Source: Dillenia suffruticosa (lineage: Eukaryota > Streptophyta > Magnoliopsida > Dilleniales > Dilleniaceae). Taken from it: DNA of 64,000 nt. Every line of letters starts with the position of its first letter. Position 1 is the first letter of the stretch. Positions 35,900 through 49,619 of the stretch are shown piece by piece. The DNA lies in the NCBI GenBank assembly GCA_033439265.1, contig JAVTVX010000009.1, positions 11,869,109-11,933,108 on the forward strand, given 5' to 3'. The notes beneath the pieces were generated by a model, which searched no databases, had not been told where the DNA came from, and saw only the letters and a program-made list of their open reading frames with translations. The position numbers and the translations under genes were made by a program.

Positions 35900-37360
35900 C
35901 AAGCTAAAAAAGATATGGGTATCACTTTTTCATTTCTGATTCCAGCTCCCAAGATGCCTCCTTGGAAGTATGGTGTCTAAACAAAATTTTATCACTCCAA
36001 TAGTCTTGTTCCTTAAGTTCCGCTCTTGAGAGTCTAGAATCTAGACTGGCTACTTGACATAAGTTAAATCTTCAGTAATTTGGAGAGACTCATAGCTAAT
36101 CATATGTGAAAGATCATGAATATATTTCCTCAACATTGAAACATGAAAGGTCGGGTGAACTCCCTCAAATGCTAGAGTTAGAGCCAACTCATAATCAGAT
36201 AACCCAACTCTCACCACAATCGCAAAAGGTCCAACAAATCTAGGGATGAACTTTTTCTTTTTCTTCCCAAATCTCACTGTCCCTTTAATTGGAGAAACTT
36301 CAGAAAAGTTTTATCTCATACCTCAAATTCCAAATCTTTGCGTCTCTGATCCATATAATTCTTTGGTGAGATTAAGTTGTTCTAAACTTTTCTCGAATGG
36401 TTTGAACTTTCTCCGTGGTTTCTTGTAGATAGCAGGCCCTATTTCGGACTGAAGTAGTTGCCTCTCACCCACTTCATCTCAACAAAGAGGAGTCCTACAT
36501 TTTCTCCCATATAATGCTTCAAATGGTGTCATGCCAATGCTAGAGTGATAGCTATTGTTATAAGGAAATTCCACTAGTATTAAATGTTCAGTCCAACTAC
36601 CACGGAGTTTTAAAATACAAACTCTCAATATATCCTCTAGAGTCTGTATAGTCATCTCTAATTGACCATCTGTTTGAGTATGATATGTCTTGGAGAAATT
36701 AAGTTTAGTTCCCAATTTGAACTGAAATCTCTGCCAAAATCGAGAGACAAATTATGGATCTCTATAAAAAATAATGGATACCAATATGCCATGTAATCTC
36801 TTGATCTCATCAATATAAAGTTTAGCTAACTTCTACATGGAATGGGTCATTGCAACAGGGAGAAAGTGAGCTGACTTGATGAGTCGATCCACTATCACCC
36901 ATATAGCATCAAATCCCCTCGAAGTTTTAGGCAGTCCTGAGACGAAATTCATAATGATATGCTCCCATTTCCATTCAAGAATATGAGTGACTCAAGTAGT
37001 CTACCAAGTCTTTGGTGTTCAACCTTTACTTGTTGACATGTCAAGCATCTACGAACAAGTTCTGTAATATCTCTCTTCATACCAGGCCACCAAAAGGATT
37101 AACGTAAATCTCTATACATCTTGGTGAATCCTGGATGAACAGAAAAGTCTGAATTATGTGCTTCCTCCAAAATCAATCTCCGCAATCCCTAAGCTTTTAG
37201 AATTCTAACGATTCCTGAAATCTGACTGTTTCATTTGATACCTTGAATTTAGGCTTCCCCCTTTAAGAACATCTTCCCTGAGCTTAATTGTTACTTTATC
37301 AATTTGCTAAGCCACCCTAATGCGATCAATAGATCTTGTCAGGTCATAAACTGTGCCAAA
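35900..37360 (-). pseudogene. Gypsy integrase with C-terminal chromodomain, remnant
   Basis: In minus-strand order: the zinc-binding segment ending RRCLTCQQVKVEHQ (about 37060-37015); the core with DAIWVIVDR (first Asp, about 36910-36885), FYRDP (second Asp, about 36760) and the DGQLEMTIQTLED segment with the catalytic Glu (36679-36640); NNSYHSSIGMTPFEALYGR (36555-36500); then RFVGPFAIVVRVG (36240-36200). A chromodomain-like tail with ILDSRL, HHTSKEASWELE and YPYLF (36045-35905) closes the polyprotein. All three catalytic acids are visible, but several in-frame stops and at least one frameshift separate the pieces. The chromodomain is the part that directs these elements to marked chromatin (family knowledge). 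Confidence 0.88.
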
Positions 37361-37397
37361 AAAGCCCTTGGCTGGTAATCTTAGCATCAATTTTCAA

Positions 37398-38760
37398 CTA
37401 CTCAAATTTAGCTATCATTTGATGTTCTATTACTTGCAGAGCTGTTACTGATACAGTAGGTTTGCAGCTGAGGGCATTTGCTATAACATTTGCTTTGTCG
37501 GGTTGATACTGAATAGTAACATCATTGTCTTTTAATAGTTCAAGCCATCTACGTTGTCTTAGATTTAACCCCTTCTGGGTAAATAAGTATTTGAGAGTCT
37601 GATGATTAGTTAATATCTCACAGTGCTTATCGCAGAGGTAGTGTCTCCAAATCTTCAAAGTAAACACAATAGTTGTAAGCTTCGGATCGGTAGAATAATT
37701 CGTTTCATGAGGTTTCAACTGTCTAAAAGTGTAGGTTATCACATTCTGTCCCTGTACCAGTACATAACCCAAATCTGTCCTGGATGCATTACTAAAAATT
37801 ATATATCCCTGTTCACTAACCAATAATGTTAGCACTAGAGCTAATACAAGCTTATCCTTTAGAGTCCAAAAATTGGTCTCACATTGTTCATCCTGTCTAA
37901 AGAGTACATTCTTACGAATCAATCGCGTAAGTGAAGCGGCTATCGAAGAGAAATTCTTAACAAATCTATGGTAATAACCTATCAAATCCAGAAAACTACG
38001 AACCTTCATAACTGTATTAGGTAGGGACCAGTTAACAATAGTTTCAATCTTTTTCAGGTCTACAGAAATCCCTTTATCGGAGACAATATGACTCAAGAAA
38101 GTTACTTCACTAAGCCAGAATTCACATTTACTTAGTTTGACATACAGTTTCTCGATCCTCAAAGTTTGTAAAGTTATGAGGAAATGCTATTCATGTTGAG
38201 CTCTATTCTTAGAATATACCATAATATCATCAATAAATACCACAATGAATCATCAAGATAAGGTCTAAAAGCACCGTTCGTCAAATTCATAAAGACTGCT
38301 AGGGTATTAGTTAACCCAAATGGTATCACCAGGAACTCATAGTGTCCATAACGAGTATGAAAAGCTATTTTAGGTATATCTTCCTCTCTGACCCTAATTT
38401 GATGATAGCCCAATCTAAGATCCAGTTTAGAGAAAACCGTGGCATCTCTTAACTGATCAAACGAATCATCAATTCTCAGCAAGGAGTATTTATTCTTGAT
38501 GATAACTTTATTCAATTTTTGGTAATCGATGCACAATTTCAAGGAACATCATTCTTCTTTATGTATACAACCGGTGCATCCCAAGGAGAAATACTTGAAT
38601 GAACAAATCTCTTATCCACGAGTTTTTGCAACTGAGTTTTCAACTCTTTTAACTCAGTTGGCGCCATTCTATATGGTGCCATAGAAATAGGAATAGTATC
38701 TGGTATCACATCAATATGGAATTTTATCTCTCTAACTGGTGGCAATCCAAACAAATTATC
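37398..38760 (-). pseudogene. Gypsy reverse transcriptase and RNase H remnant
   Basis: The RT starts in the frame 38754-38539 (GLPPVREIKFHIDVIPDT, then APYRMAPTELKELK). It continues in another frame at 38542-38174, with IDYQKLNKV and [15 protein letters not shown]. The active-site FIDD is intact at about 38235-38224 but lies in a shifted frame. The next open stretch (38162-37398) has the LSHIVSDKGISVD and FVKNFSSIAASLT segments. RNase H follows, with the first catalytic Asp changed to Asn (SNASRTDLG) and the later DHKSLKYLF-type Asp also changed to Asn (NHQTLKYLF). These are single G-to-A-type changes. Not functional. Confidence 0.9.
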
Positions 38761-40670
38761 TGGAAATATATCGGGAAAATACTGACTGGTATGTTACATA
38801 ATTGAGATTGCTCTTTCTTGTCTTCAATGACATAAGCCAAATATCCCTAACAACCCTTGGATAACATCTTAGTCGCTCTAATGAAAGATACAATTGGCGC
38901 TTTGATAAATCTATCACCAATAAAGAAAATCTGTGGTTATCCTAGTGGTGAAAATCATACCATCTTCTAGTAATAATCAATCGGTGCATAATTAGCCAAT
39001 AACCAATCCATAACCATAATTACATCCAAATCTAACAACTCTAACATTAGTAAATCAATGCTAAAATCGTATCCCTAGAAACTCACAACACAACCCCTAT
39101 AAATCTCAATAATATGAATCTCATCTCCCAGAGGGGTAACAATACACAACCGCTACTTTAGAGGTTTAGACTCATGAGGCAAGTACATAATAAATGCAAA
39201 TGAAATAAATGAATGCGTGGCACCCAGATAAATCAAAACACATACATCATAAGAAAATAATTTCATTCTACCTATAATCATATCTGGTAAAGCACGAGCC
39301 TCCTGAGCAGTAACTGCATGAACTCTAGCCTAACGTCTTTGGTCTGGTAGCATCCCTTGAGGTTGTCTCTACTGTGACTGTGGTGGTAAAGCTGGTTTAG
39401 GTGGTCCCGAATGGAACTTGAGAGGCTATTGCATGCTAAGCCGGTAGAGATCTAGGTGGAGGAACATACTGTAAAAAAGTAGGCTATAACTGCTCGGGCC
39501 TAAGAAGACAATGGGAAGCATAGTGACTTGGCTGAAAGCATGTAAATAAAGTCTCATTCCTCCTTCACTTGGCCCCGCATGAAAATTTCCACAAATTGGA
39601 CACGATGGCCTCTTACGGGAACTTTTGTTTTGTTCAAACTGCCTCTTCTTCCCCTTTTTCTTCTTTAGACTTGAAGCTTGGGCTTCTGCTGGTCTCTTCC
39701 CCTGTAACCTTTCTTATCTATCCTCAGTGACCAACTCCAAAGCCTTAGTATTGTTCGCTAAATCTTGATAAGTCGTTAAAGGCAAAGTTACCAAGTACCT
39801 CTGGAAGAACGATCGTAATCCTTTTCTAAATCTCTTTGCTCTCTTTTCTTCTGTATCGACCAATTCTGGAGCATACACTAATAGTCAGTAAAGCAATCTT
39901 CATATTAACTAATAGTCTGACTGTATTGTCTCAAATTTAGAAATTCAGACATCTTCTGATCTCTAACAAAAGTGGGCACATATCTCTTTATGGAAAATCT
40001 GAATGAAATCATCCCAAGTGACGTATTGAAGGTCACTACCATATCGGAGTCACAGCTTTGAACTCCGCCAGTCATACACAGCTTCTTTCAGATAATGGGT
40101 GGCCAATCTGATTTTATATTCTTCCGCCACCATAAACTCAGAAAGAGTCTCTGCATCTCAACAATCAAAGTCTTTACAATCTGAGGATTATCACTCCCCA
40201 AAAATATCATCGGCTCTATCTTTCTAAACACAATCATCAGTTTTTGGAATCGACGATCTTCTCGTGGCATGCATACATTCCCCTGTCTTTGTGTCCCTCT
40301 CCATATTCGGTGGCTCTTTGATCTCTATATGATCTAACCTGATCTAACTCAGAACCAACGGATACCACTGGAGTTGCTGAAATTGACATAACTGAAGAGG
40401 TAGGTATAATATGAGTAGTTGGAGAGATATCTGCAGTCTCAATCCCTATCACTGGTTGAGACAATCTCTTCATTAGTCCATAAATGTCTCCAGACATAGT
40501 GCCTATCATAGCCATCAAGGCGGCTAAAGCCTGATGCAAACTTGCCTTTTCTCGCCTTTGGCCACCTAGTACTTGAGATTGAGGCTCCCGCCTCTACTTC
40601 TCATCCCTATACTCTCTCTCAGGATATATTTCATTATATCTTCTTGTCTTAACCATTTTGTATCCTAGTG
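38761..40670 (-). pseudogene. Gypsy gag and protease remnant
   Basis: The gag region starts about 40660 on the minus strand. Readable pieces are 40539-40237 and 40270-40088, with the FRKIEPMIFLGSD segment typical of gypsy retrotransposon gag, then the FRKGLRSFFQRYL block near 39830. The zinc knuckle near 39605 keeps CPICGNFHAG but lacks the final cysteine. The protease near 39240 reads YLGATHSFISF where the family has DSGATHSFIS, so the catalytic Asp is lost. Stops are frequent. Confidence 0.85.
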
Positions 40671-40775
40671 ACCTGATGCATATAAATGACAAACAACAAC
40701 AATCATGATATAAACCACGATCTACCTAATAACCTATACCTATAGTTACAAATTCTAGGTGCAATTACCCAAAAC

Positions 40776-40794
40776 CTTGGGCTCTAATACCAAC
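40776..40794 (-). other. Primer-binding site of the gypsy element
   Basis: On the minus strand GTTGGTATTAGAGCCCAAG follows the right LTR. It corresponds to the Met-tRNA complement TGGTATCAGAGCC with one change. Confidence 0.8.
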
Positions 40795-43220
40795 TACATC
40801 AACCCGTTATCCATGCGTTGCACCCCCTAACAAAAAGAGATAAACTTGCAAATACAGAATCAATCAACCCAATTAAAATGCGATGTCTAGACTCATGACA
40901 GTCGCACTCCTCGTATGTGATGACACGGAAATAAATTTATATTAAAAGAAAATAAGTTACTTATTCCTTCAAAAAAAAAATGTCAACATGGTATCCTATA
41001 TTCAATGACTATTTAGCCACCTAGAGTTAATAGGAAATCTAGTCCAGATTAATATAACACTTCTATTATCAAATAAGCTGGTAGCAGTGGCCCTCCTGGC
41101 CGCCCAGTATAACGTACTATAGTATATGAACATCATATCCATAAAACTGTAAATAATAGGTTTTCATGTGTCAAAACTATACATCTATATAGAAAGACAT
41201 CCTAAACTACTAAAAAGAAAACAAATAATTACATGTCTCAAACAAAATAAAAGGGGGTCCATGATGGGTGGGATCTAAATGCCTCAACACAAATGCCTGT
41301 ATCTCGAGCTTCCCTCTCATCTCCCAGATCAGCTAAAATTGAAGATATCAGGGTCAGTATGAACTGAACAAATATATAGGGAACCAATAGCATGCATGTC
41401 GAGTGAGCAAGTATAGAAATATCGATACCAACTGTAATAACAGGACATTGAAGAGTACACAAGAGATACACGTTATTTCAATCAATCCCAAAGGAATATG
41501 AATAGTTACCACTCTAGATTTATTATCTTTCTCTACCTTTGTTGTTCTAATTTAAATTGATATATAAAGAAAAGAATAGAATATCGAACCAAGTTAGTGT
41601 TTGACGGTCTAGGAGAGCAAACAAAAATTCAGTATTTTTAAATGAAATCTATATTTTTTAAGTTAGACATTTCAAATATTTCATCTGTTTCTAATCCACC
41701 CTCGTAGGGAGAAAAAATATATCTATAGTTTCTTAAATTTCACCCGCAAGCTTCACAAAACTTTCGGAACTCCATATACCAATTGTACTCCTTAAGCTTC
41801 ATCCACAGGTTTCGCAAAACTTTCAGAGAAATCACCATAATATCACTTTTTCATCATATTATTTCATATTCACCTAAGTAATATTCACAAAAATTCCAAT
41901 TCATCACAAGAATTATATAGGATGCATAGCAAGATTCAATACCCATTTGCACAAAGAACACCATATCAAATAATGTTAAACCCAAAATTCACAATATAAC
42001 TTGCGTAGTTTTAGAAAAACTAACATAACTTCTTCTACATAGAACGAATTGAGGTGATTCCGGTGGTCATTTAAAGATAAAACACAGAGTTACAATATTT
42101 ATGTTCAAAAGTTAGCATAATTCAGCGTAAAGGGTAGCCAACAATTGAGCCAAAATTCAGCACAAAAACAAGAAAAAACAGGGTTGTCTGCAGAAAATAT
42201 GATTTTTTGAAAATTCATCAAAAATTCATTTCTCAATGAAACTCTTAGAATTTTATGTCATTTTAAAGTTATGAAGTCTAGTGTTTTTAGAAGAAAACCT
42301 TACTCAATTTTCAGTTGCGTAGAAAAAGATATTAAATAAAAAATAGGGCATGGTCAAGCTATATTTAATATACAAAATTTCTAAGGTTTTATTCAAGAAC
42401 AAGATTTTCTTTTTCCTAATTCATTTCCTTCGAATTCCAACAATATAATTATATCAAAAATATGTTCTATAACATTATTAAGCATCAATTTAACAAACAC
42501 ATAGTAGGTATTTATCTCAAACTTACAATTCTTCCTTTGAGTTTATATTTCTTTCCTCTCTGAGCTTTCCTTGGATTTTTAGCTGGTTCTATAGGCGTTC
42601 TACACTTACTTTCACTTTTTAATGGCTAGGGTTAATATATATATGGATGGAGATATGTTATTTCAAGCTCAAAGTATTGTTTTAATGAAGGTTAGGGTGA
42701 GTTTTTGGAGAAGGAACATGAAATTCGAGAATAAACATTTTGGAAGATGAATGTTAAGTTTTGAGTTTTTTCTCTATCCCTATCTCTCTACCAAAATGGA
42801 ATGTGGGGTCCAAATATGGTGAGGTGTCAAAGGTAAGAGTGCCATATGGTGGGTGATAATGCATCTTGGTGTCTCTAAATTATTTTTATTTTATTTTATT
42901 TTATTTTTTTCTTTTCCTTTTGTTTTTCTTTTGTGGGTCCCACACTAAACTCTAATTTGGTTCTCATGTTGCATTCTTTTCTGATCGTTCAACAAGCCAA
43001 TATGTTCTATAATCTATGCTAATTTTAATATGTTTAATCTCTATTTAGAATCATAAACATAAAAATTGAAACATATATCGCAAATGCGTCTAAAATCACA
43101 GTGCGTCTAAAATCACAGTGCATCTAATTTATCATAATGCAATGTGAAAGGACTTAAGCATGATAAGTAGAAATGCAAACAAAAATACATGTCTTAATAT
43201 TTACTAAGAACGAGACATTA
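40795..43220 (-). repeat. Right LTR (5' LTR) of the gypsy element
   Basis: Collinear with 33480-35859. Shared landmarks include GGCCCTCCTGGCCGCCC, CATGTCGAGTGAGCAAGTATAG and AAGGGGGTCCA.GATGGGT. The outer end is ACGAGACATTA with the terminal CA missing. The inner end TACATCAACCC has mutated from TGTGACGACCC. Confidence 0.85.
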
Positions 43221-43800
43221 GAGGTTATATAAGTAATGGATTTAGATTTCATACCACAAACTATGAGAGATATTTAAAAACTCAGAATAGTGGTGTTGTG
43301 GTATCAAGCAAACTATTAATTATGCTAGTACAAGGGATAAAAAAACTATTGAAGGAGATGTTGATTGTTATAGAAAATTGAAACAAATAATTGAGTTAGA
43401 TTATAGCGGGATGTTAAAGTTTGTGTTGTTTAGATATGATTGAGTTAATCCAACAAGGAGGTATAAGAAATATAAATATAGTTTTGTACTTATCAATTTT
43501 TCTCATTTGACTTATTCAGCTGACAATTTGATGGATGATAGACATGCAAATTGGTTTGTTGTCAAATATGTGAAACTTCGAGATTTTTTTGACACGGGCA
43601 ATAGAGGAACCAATGATTAGGTAGTTGTTGAAATATGTAATGATGCCACTATAATCCTAAATTAGGCAAGAAATGATGCAAATCACATGGAATAGACATC
43701 ATACCATATTTCAATTTTGAGCATATCAATGATGATGATGGGATTTGTGATCCTTTTTAATTATCTGCATTTTTATGTCTGACCATGACATAGATATGAA
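43221..43800 (+). pseudogene. CACTA TNP2-type transposase, C-terminal part (DUF4216-like)
   Basis: Continuation of the TNP2 gene after the gypsy insertion. It opens with GYISNGFRFHTTNYERYL, then KTQNSGVVV (43227-43300), the hallmark start of the DUF4216 region in CACTA transposases. EGDVDCY, IIELDYSG, NFSHLTYSADNLMDD and VVKYVKLRDFFDTG follow in shifted frames to about 43610. Several stops are present. Confidence 0.9.
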
Positions 43801-43980
43801 ATGGATGCTTGCTTGATCAGCATTAGAAAACCAGGTTTTATTTCTAACTATATTAATCAAGTGTTTAATTTTGTTAGTTTCTTTATTAAATCAAATGTTT
43901 GGGTTTGTTAATAATCTTATTTATCAAATGTTTTATTTTTTAAAATATTTGTTACTAATCTTATTCCTTTAACAATAGGT

Positions 43981-44173
43981 ATGTCAAGGTTAAAAGATAA
44001 TTTACGTATTGTATTAGTGAGTGATGAAGCTCCACCTTTAGATAAGCAACTTGAGATGCGACCTTTGGATGAAAGTTTCAATGATGAAGGCACACTTGAA
44101 AATCACAATGCAACATATGATGATGCAAACTCATATTTGGTCATCTTAACATATTTCATATAGTTTTATTGTT
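43981..44173 (+). pseudogene. Possible first exon of the second CACTA gene
   Basis: A 60-codon open stretch from ATG 43981, Asp/Glu-rich, between the TNP2 C-terminus and the PTTA-like region. CACTA elements encode a second protein (TnpA type) at this position, and this could be its start. No motif confirms it. The stretch ends where the probable solo LTR begins. Confidence 0.35.
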
Positions 44174-47026
44174 GTTATGCCCTAGTTCTCGAACCTAAGT
44201 ATGAGACAACTGCCATATTGACTTGAACTACATGCAACCGCGGGCACGTACTCCGAGACCTACAAGTCTAATTTATCATCAATATAAACTCAATATTTAA
44301 CCAATTATCTATAATTATAAATTATTATTTAAAAGACCTCTTTCAAAATGAAATAAGTAAGGCTCCAATAACTTCAACATAAGTGTCTAATCAAAATAGG
44401 AATGTACATATACAAAAGTAATAAAATTTTTACAAGTAATCCATAATACAACAAAATTCAGCTTCCATTGACCTTCCCCATGGATCCATATACAACTAAG
44501 TAAGCCAAAACAGAGTTATCTCACGCAAAAGATATGGTTCCGACAGAGATAGATGTCACAATCACAAAAGAAGGTCCTTTAACTCTATTTACTAGCTACA
44601 AACCTAGAAATTTGAGAGAAAAAAATAGGGATGAATACAATTATATTCGGTGAGTGAAAAATCTATGTACATACTAATGAGTAGGAATGTGATTATATTC
44701 TAAATTCATAACAACCAAATTCATTTTATCATTTCAAAGGAAATCATAATTTTCAAAACCATTGCATTTAAAAGTTTTCCTCTTTGTATCGAAATGAGTA
44801 TTCAAAATGAATATCAAAATGAATATTCAAATTGGAGATCATGGATATCAAAATGGGTTGTAATTCAATCAAAATCTTGGTATTGTCGAAAATATACTTT
44901 CCGATCCAAAACATTGGCTAGGGTCAAGGATTGGATCTACCAAGGGTTTTTAATTATTCATTTATCCCAAAATATCTCGTTCTTGGTATTGGCTTGGACA
45001 TCATTATTGGTCGCTCATGGCTGCTCAATTGAAAATTTGAGTAAATGAACCTCCCGTATCATACTATCCCAATCAAGTATCCGACTCTACTCATACCACT
45101 TTTACCCTAACTGGTCATGAGTGAGCAATAAACCACAACAGTTGTATAAACATGGTCATCATAAAACATCTTTTTCATTTGCAAAAAAACTATTTCCTAA
45201 CCCATATTCGTCTTTGTCTCAATGAATATCAATTAACCAAATAATATAAATCATCTGGTATTAACACGCCAATTTCATATTTTCAACATCTCCATTTCAA
45301 GAGAACATGTCACACTCGAATCGAATTATAAGATCACTTTTCAAAATAAAATTTTCAAAATAAATAAAATCATTTCTTATTAAACAAGACATAAATGTCC
45401 TACTTACAGTTAAGGGAGGGTGCATACTCTCACTAGTCCAAATCCTTAACTCTATCTTTGGTTGAATGACCTTCACCTAAATATTATATAAATCACATTA
45501 TAGAATTAAGATTTGAGATTTATTCAATGCAACATAAAGTTAAATACATGATGGCGTAAATAAAAAATGTGCCTCTATTACTTTGGCATCCATTAACTCT
45601 ACTTAACACCTATTTTCATTCTAGATTCTATAATTCCAACTAATATTACAAGTTTCTAACTCCTACATGCCTAAGAGAAATGATCATATCTTAGATTAAA
45701 ACTTTCAAATTCCAATTTTTACTTGAAGACCAGACATGAATCAACAATTTTTATGTTTATAATCTAGATCCATTCTAATCACACAAAAACATTTAAGTCT
45801 ATCATATGTTTGCCCTCACTACATAACTCCAATTTGATCAGTCACAGAAAAATGATCATAACTTTTACTACATATATTCAATTTAAAGATAATACTAGAT
45901 CCACAAATTTTATATTCAGAGTTTAATCTAATTTAGTGGCATCTCAAAGTTGAAGTAAAATTCTTAATCGAAATAAGATAGAAACAGAGTATTCCTCTGC
46001 AAAATGCATCATTTTGAAAAATTATTAAAAATCCAATTCTCATTAGAGTCCAGCAAGTAATATGTCATTTTCAAGGTATGTAAGTCTAGTTTCACAAGAA
46101 GGAAACCTCACTCAATTTGTCTATGTGCAAAAGAAGTTTATGACTAAAAGATCACAATTTGTGCAAACTATTCAGCTTGCAGAAAATAATCAAAGATTTC
46201 ATCTTATTCCAACATGTAAGTTTAGATCATTGAGCATGCTATTCACCCTAAATCAAAATCCAAAATCATGAATTTAAATCTTACTTTGCACTTATTTCAA
46301 GTGACTTCCAAGTATCCAAACAAAATCACCCCCAAATGCAAGCTTCTTTGCTCTATCTTGATAACCCCATGCTCTTAATACCTTCAAGCCAAAGGATTTT
46401 GTAAAGAAAATTGAAGATTAAGGAAAGAGAGATTAGAAATCTAGGTTTTTGTCAAGAAATAACTTGATGGATTTGAATGCTTGAAGGGGTGACCAAAAAA
46501 AAAATGTAGGAAAAGGGATATACAAGGGTCTCACACTCTCTCCCTTTTTCTTTCTTTCTCCTTTCTCCCTCTTTTCTCCTTCTCGACCAAACACACACAC
46601 ACATATAAAATGTATACTCAAGAGGGTTTAAGAATTCGGATCTTTGTCTCTCTCTCTCTCACACACACACTCATGTCCACACACATCTACTTTTGTTTCT
46701 TTGCTTTTTTCTTAAGTCACACGGCCCACACATCACACATCTCATGCATTAAATGTACTCTTTTTTGTTCCTTGACTTTTCTAGGCTTTTCTTTATAAAA
46801 GAAAAGAGAATAAAACATGGGTTAGGCTTTGTGAACTTTAATTCAAGTGTTGAGCTTGTTAATGGACTTTGTCTCAAGTGTTGGACTCCAAAAATTGAAC
46901 TCAAGTGTGTGATATTAAAAAGTTGAGTTCAAATATTATTTCAACCCAAACCTAAGTCTCAGATACTTAATCTACCAAATTTCATGTTTCAAATTTTCAA
47001 TATCAAAATTTACCCTATAGGTTACA
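44174..47026 (-). mobile_element. Probable solo LTR of a gypsy element related to the one at 33480-43220
   Basis: The block begins TGTTATGCCC and ends TAGGTTACA on the plus strand, that is TGTAACCTA...GGGCATAACA in element sense, a good LTR terminus pair. Parts are recognisably homologous to the neighbouring gypsy LTRs: the run of CAGAG..TTCCTCTGCA, TTTTGAAAAAT, CATTAGAGTCC and GTCTAGTTTCACAAGAAGGAAACC (about 45980-46110) parallels 34860-34995 and 42180-42300. It holds no coding region. CA/CT microsatellites occur at 46590-46675. No flanking 5-bp duplication was recognised, so the exact ends are tentative. Confidence 0.6.
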
Positions 47027-47091
47027 AGTCATTCATGCAATTAGATATTGGTTTCTAGTTTTACATTTACCACTTTATGGATGATGCAGGT

Positions 47092-48345
47092 GAACAAATG
47101 CCCGTGAAAAGAATGAGAGATCTAACACATTTTGTTGAAGTTTGGTTCTTGGGAGATGATAAGCGCATGCCTGTTAGGTTTACCGGTTGCAACAAACCAT
47201 GTGGAAGGATTATAAATGTTTTACCATTTTTCTTGATTCAGTTGTGAGGATAAGTAATCTTTCTCCAATCCATTATCTGAGTTGGCTCAATGTTCTTAAA
47301 TGAAACAAAGATGACATATGGGAAATCATATTTGTATATATTTTACCTCTTTAACTTTCCTTTTTGCTATTTTTACCTATATTTGTTTTTAATGCTAATA
47401 TTGGTTTCAATTATAGTCAAAGTGTCATTTTGAACCAAACAACCCACAAGTTCAAAAATGTGTCATGAAAAACATGGGAGAGAAGTGGAGAAATTGAAGA
47501 ATGCAATAAAGTCGAAGTTGTTTGATGAGTCACTTGAGTTGAAGGAAATGATAGTTCGAGTTACAGATGATCAAGTCAATTTTAATCAATTTAAGGAGTT
47601 TGTTAAATATTGGAAGAGCGAGAAGGGAAAGATAAGTAATATATATATAATATGAATCAAATTTATTGATATTATAACATAAATATTGTGTTTTTTTATA
47701 ATATTTGTAGTAAATTCAATTTTTGTTTGAATAAAGAATAAGTGTTAGGAACAAAAAATATTGTTCTAAAAATTAGTCACTGCTTTAGATCAAGATCTTT
47801 TCCTATACTCATGGATGAAAAGGTTATCCTTTTGTTTTATTTTATATATATATATATATGCAAATTATTTAATAGGTAATGATAATATCTTTTTTACACA
47901 TTTCATTGGTGTTAGGAAAAGGAGTCAAACAATACTATTTTGAATAGAGTAGAATTATATATAGTGAGTAGAGTAAGAAATGATAGCTCCATTTTGAGCG
48001 TGTCACATTGGAAATTGTGGTATATTTTAGTTTATTTTCTTTCAAGTCTATTCTTTTATATTTTAAATGAATTGTTTTACAAATCTTTTATTCACTAATT
48101 TCTTTTTGTATGTTTTTTTAGGAGATGGTAAGGAAATAAGTTGAAAGATCTCGATCCCAAAGCCAAGGAAGGTCAATTAATTCTAACACTTGGGAGGATG
48201 CTATTTTTACCTAATTAAAAGTTTTTGAGAGTAAAGCTAGAGTTAGATGCATGAGCTGGTTGCCTCTACTTCAAAAGTTACATCATCACATTCACAACGA
48301 GACAAAGTAGTGGTTGTAGAAGAAGTTAGATAATGTTTTATTTAA
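47092..48345 (+). pseudogene. CACTA second gene, PTTA/En-Spm TnpA-like protein
   Basis: Resembles the plant transposase family PTTA/En/Spm, the DNA-binding partner of TNP2. Exon-like pieces: 47100-47330 with VKRMRDLTHFVE, LGDDKRMPVRFTGC and LSPIHYLSWLNV, then DDIWEII; an AT-rich intron-like gap; 47420-47640 with MGEKWRN, then a long open stretch 47458-47655 containing DDQVNFNQFKEFVKYWKSEK; 47760-47815 with RSRSFPI; and 48125-48345 with ERSRSQSQGRS, then ESKARVR. The order matches the family. Stops and frame changes show decay. Confidence 0.85.
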
Positions 48346-48741
48346 TTTAAGAATTCAATGTTTGCACTCTTTGAAAAGCAGCTTGCAATGAGCACGTAGG
48401 CAATTTTCTTATGAAAGTAAGACAAATTTACGATATACCAGTATTATGATATTTATATTATCTTGGTACCATAATTTTTGTAGTCATATTTTACTTAAAA
48501 CGTAACACTTATCAACTTTTTTTCCCTATTATTAAGTTCTATTTGCTCATAATGCATACTAATCACAAGAAAGCTCTATTAATTTTAACAAAGGTAAGAA
48601 CTATATTTGTTTTTTTGGATCTATCAATGTGTCTTTTTTTGATGAAATGATATTATTGCTGGTATTATGAAAAAAATGAAAAGTGGTAGAGAATTTGTTG
48701 TAATGCTTGTGTTGGTGGTGTTATTGAACACTAGTCGATAG

Positions 48742-49619
<878 letters not shown>

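Larger units (their letters stand above)
33480..43220 (-). mobile_element. Decayed chromodomain Ty3/gypsy element (Tekay/Del-like) inside TNP2
   Basis: Two direct LTRs of about 2.4 kb (33480-35859 and 40795-43220) flank a minus-strand gag-PR-RT-RH-INT-chromodomain order. A Met-tRNA primer-binding site lies inside the right LTR and a polypurine tract inside the left LTR, both placed for minus-strand transcription. LTR length and the C-terminal chromodomain fit the Tekay/Del lineage. The copies differ visibly throughout, so it is old. It splits the TNP2 gene of the CACTA element. A 5-bp target duplication was not clear (left flank GATTA; right flank GAGGT). Confidence 0.9.
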
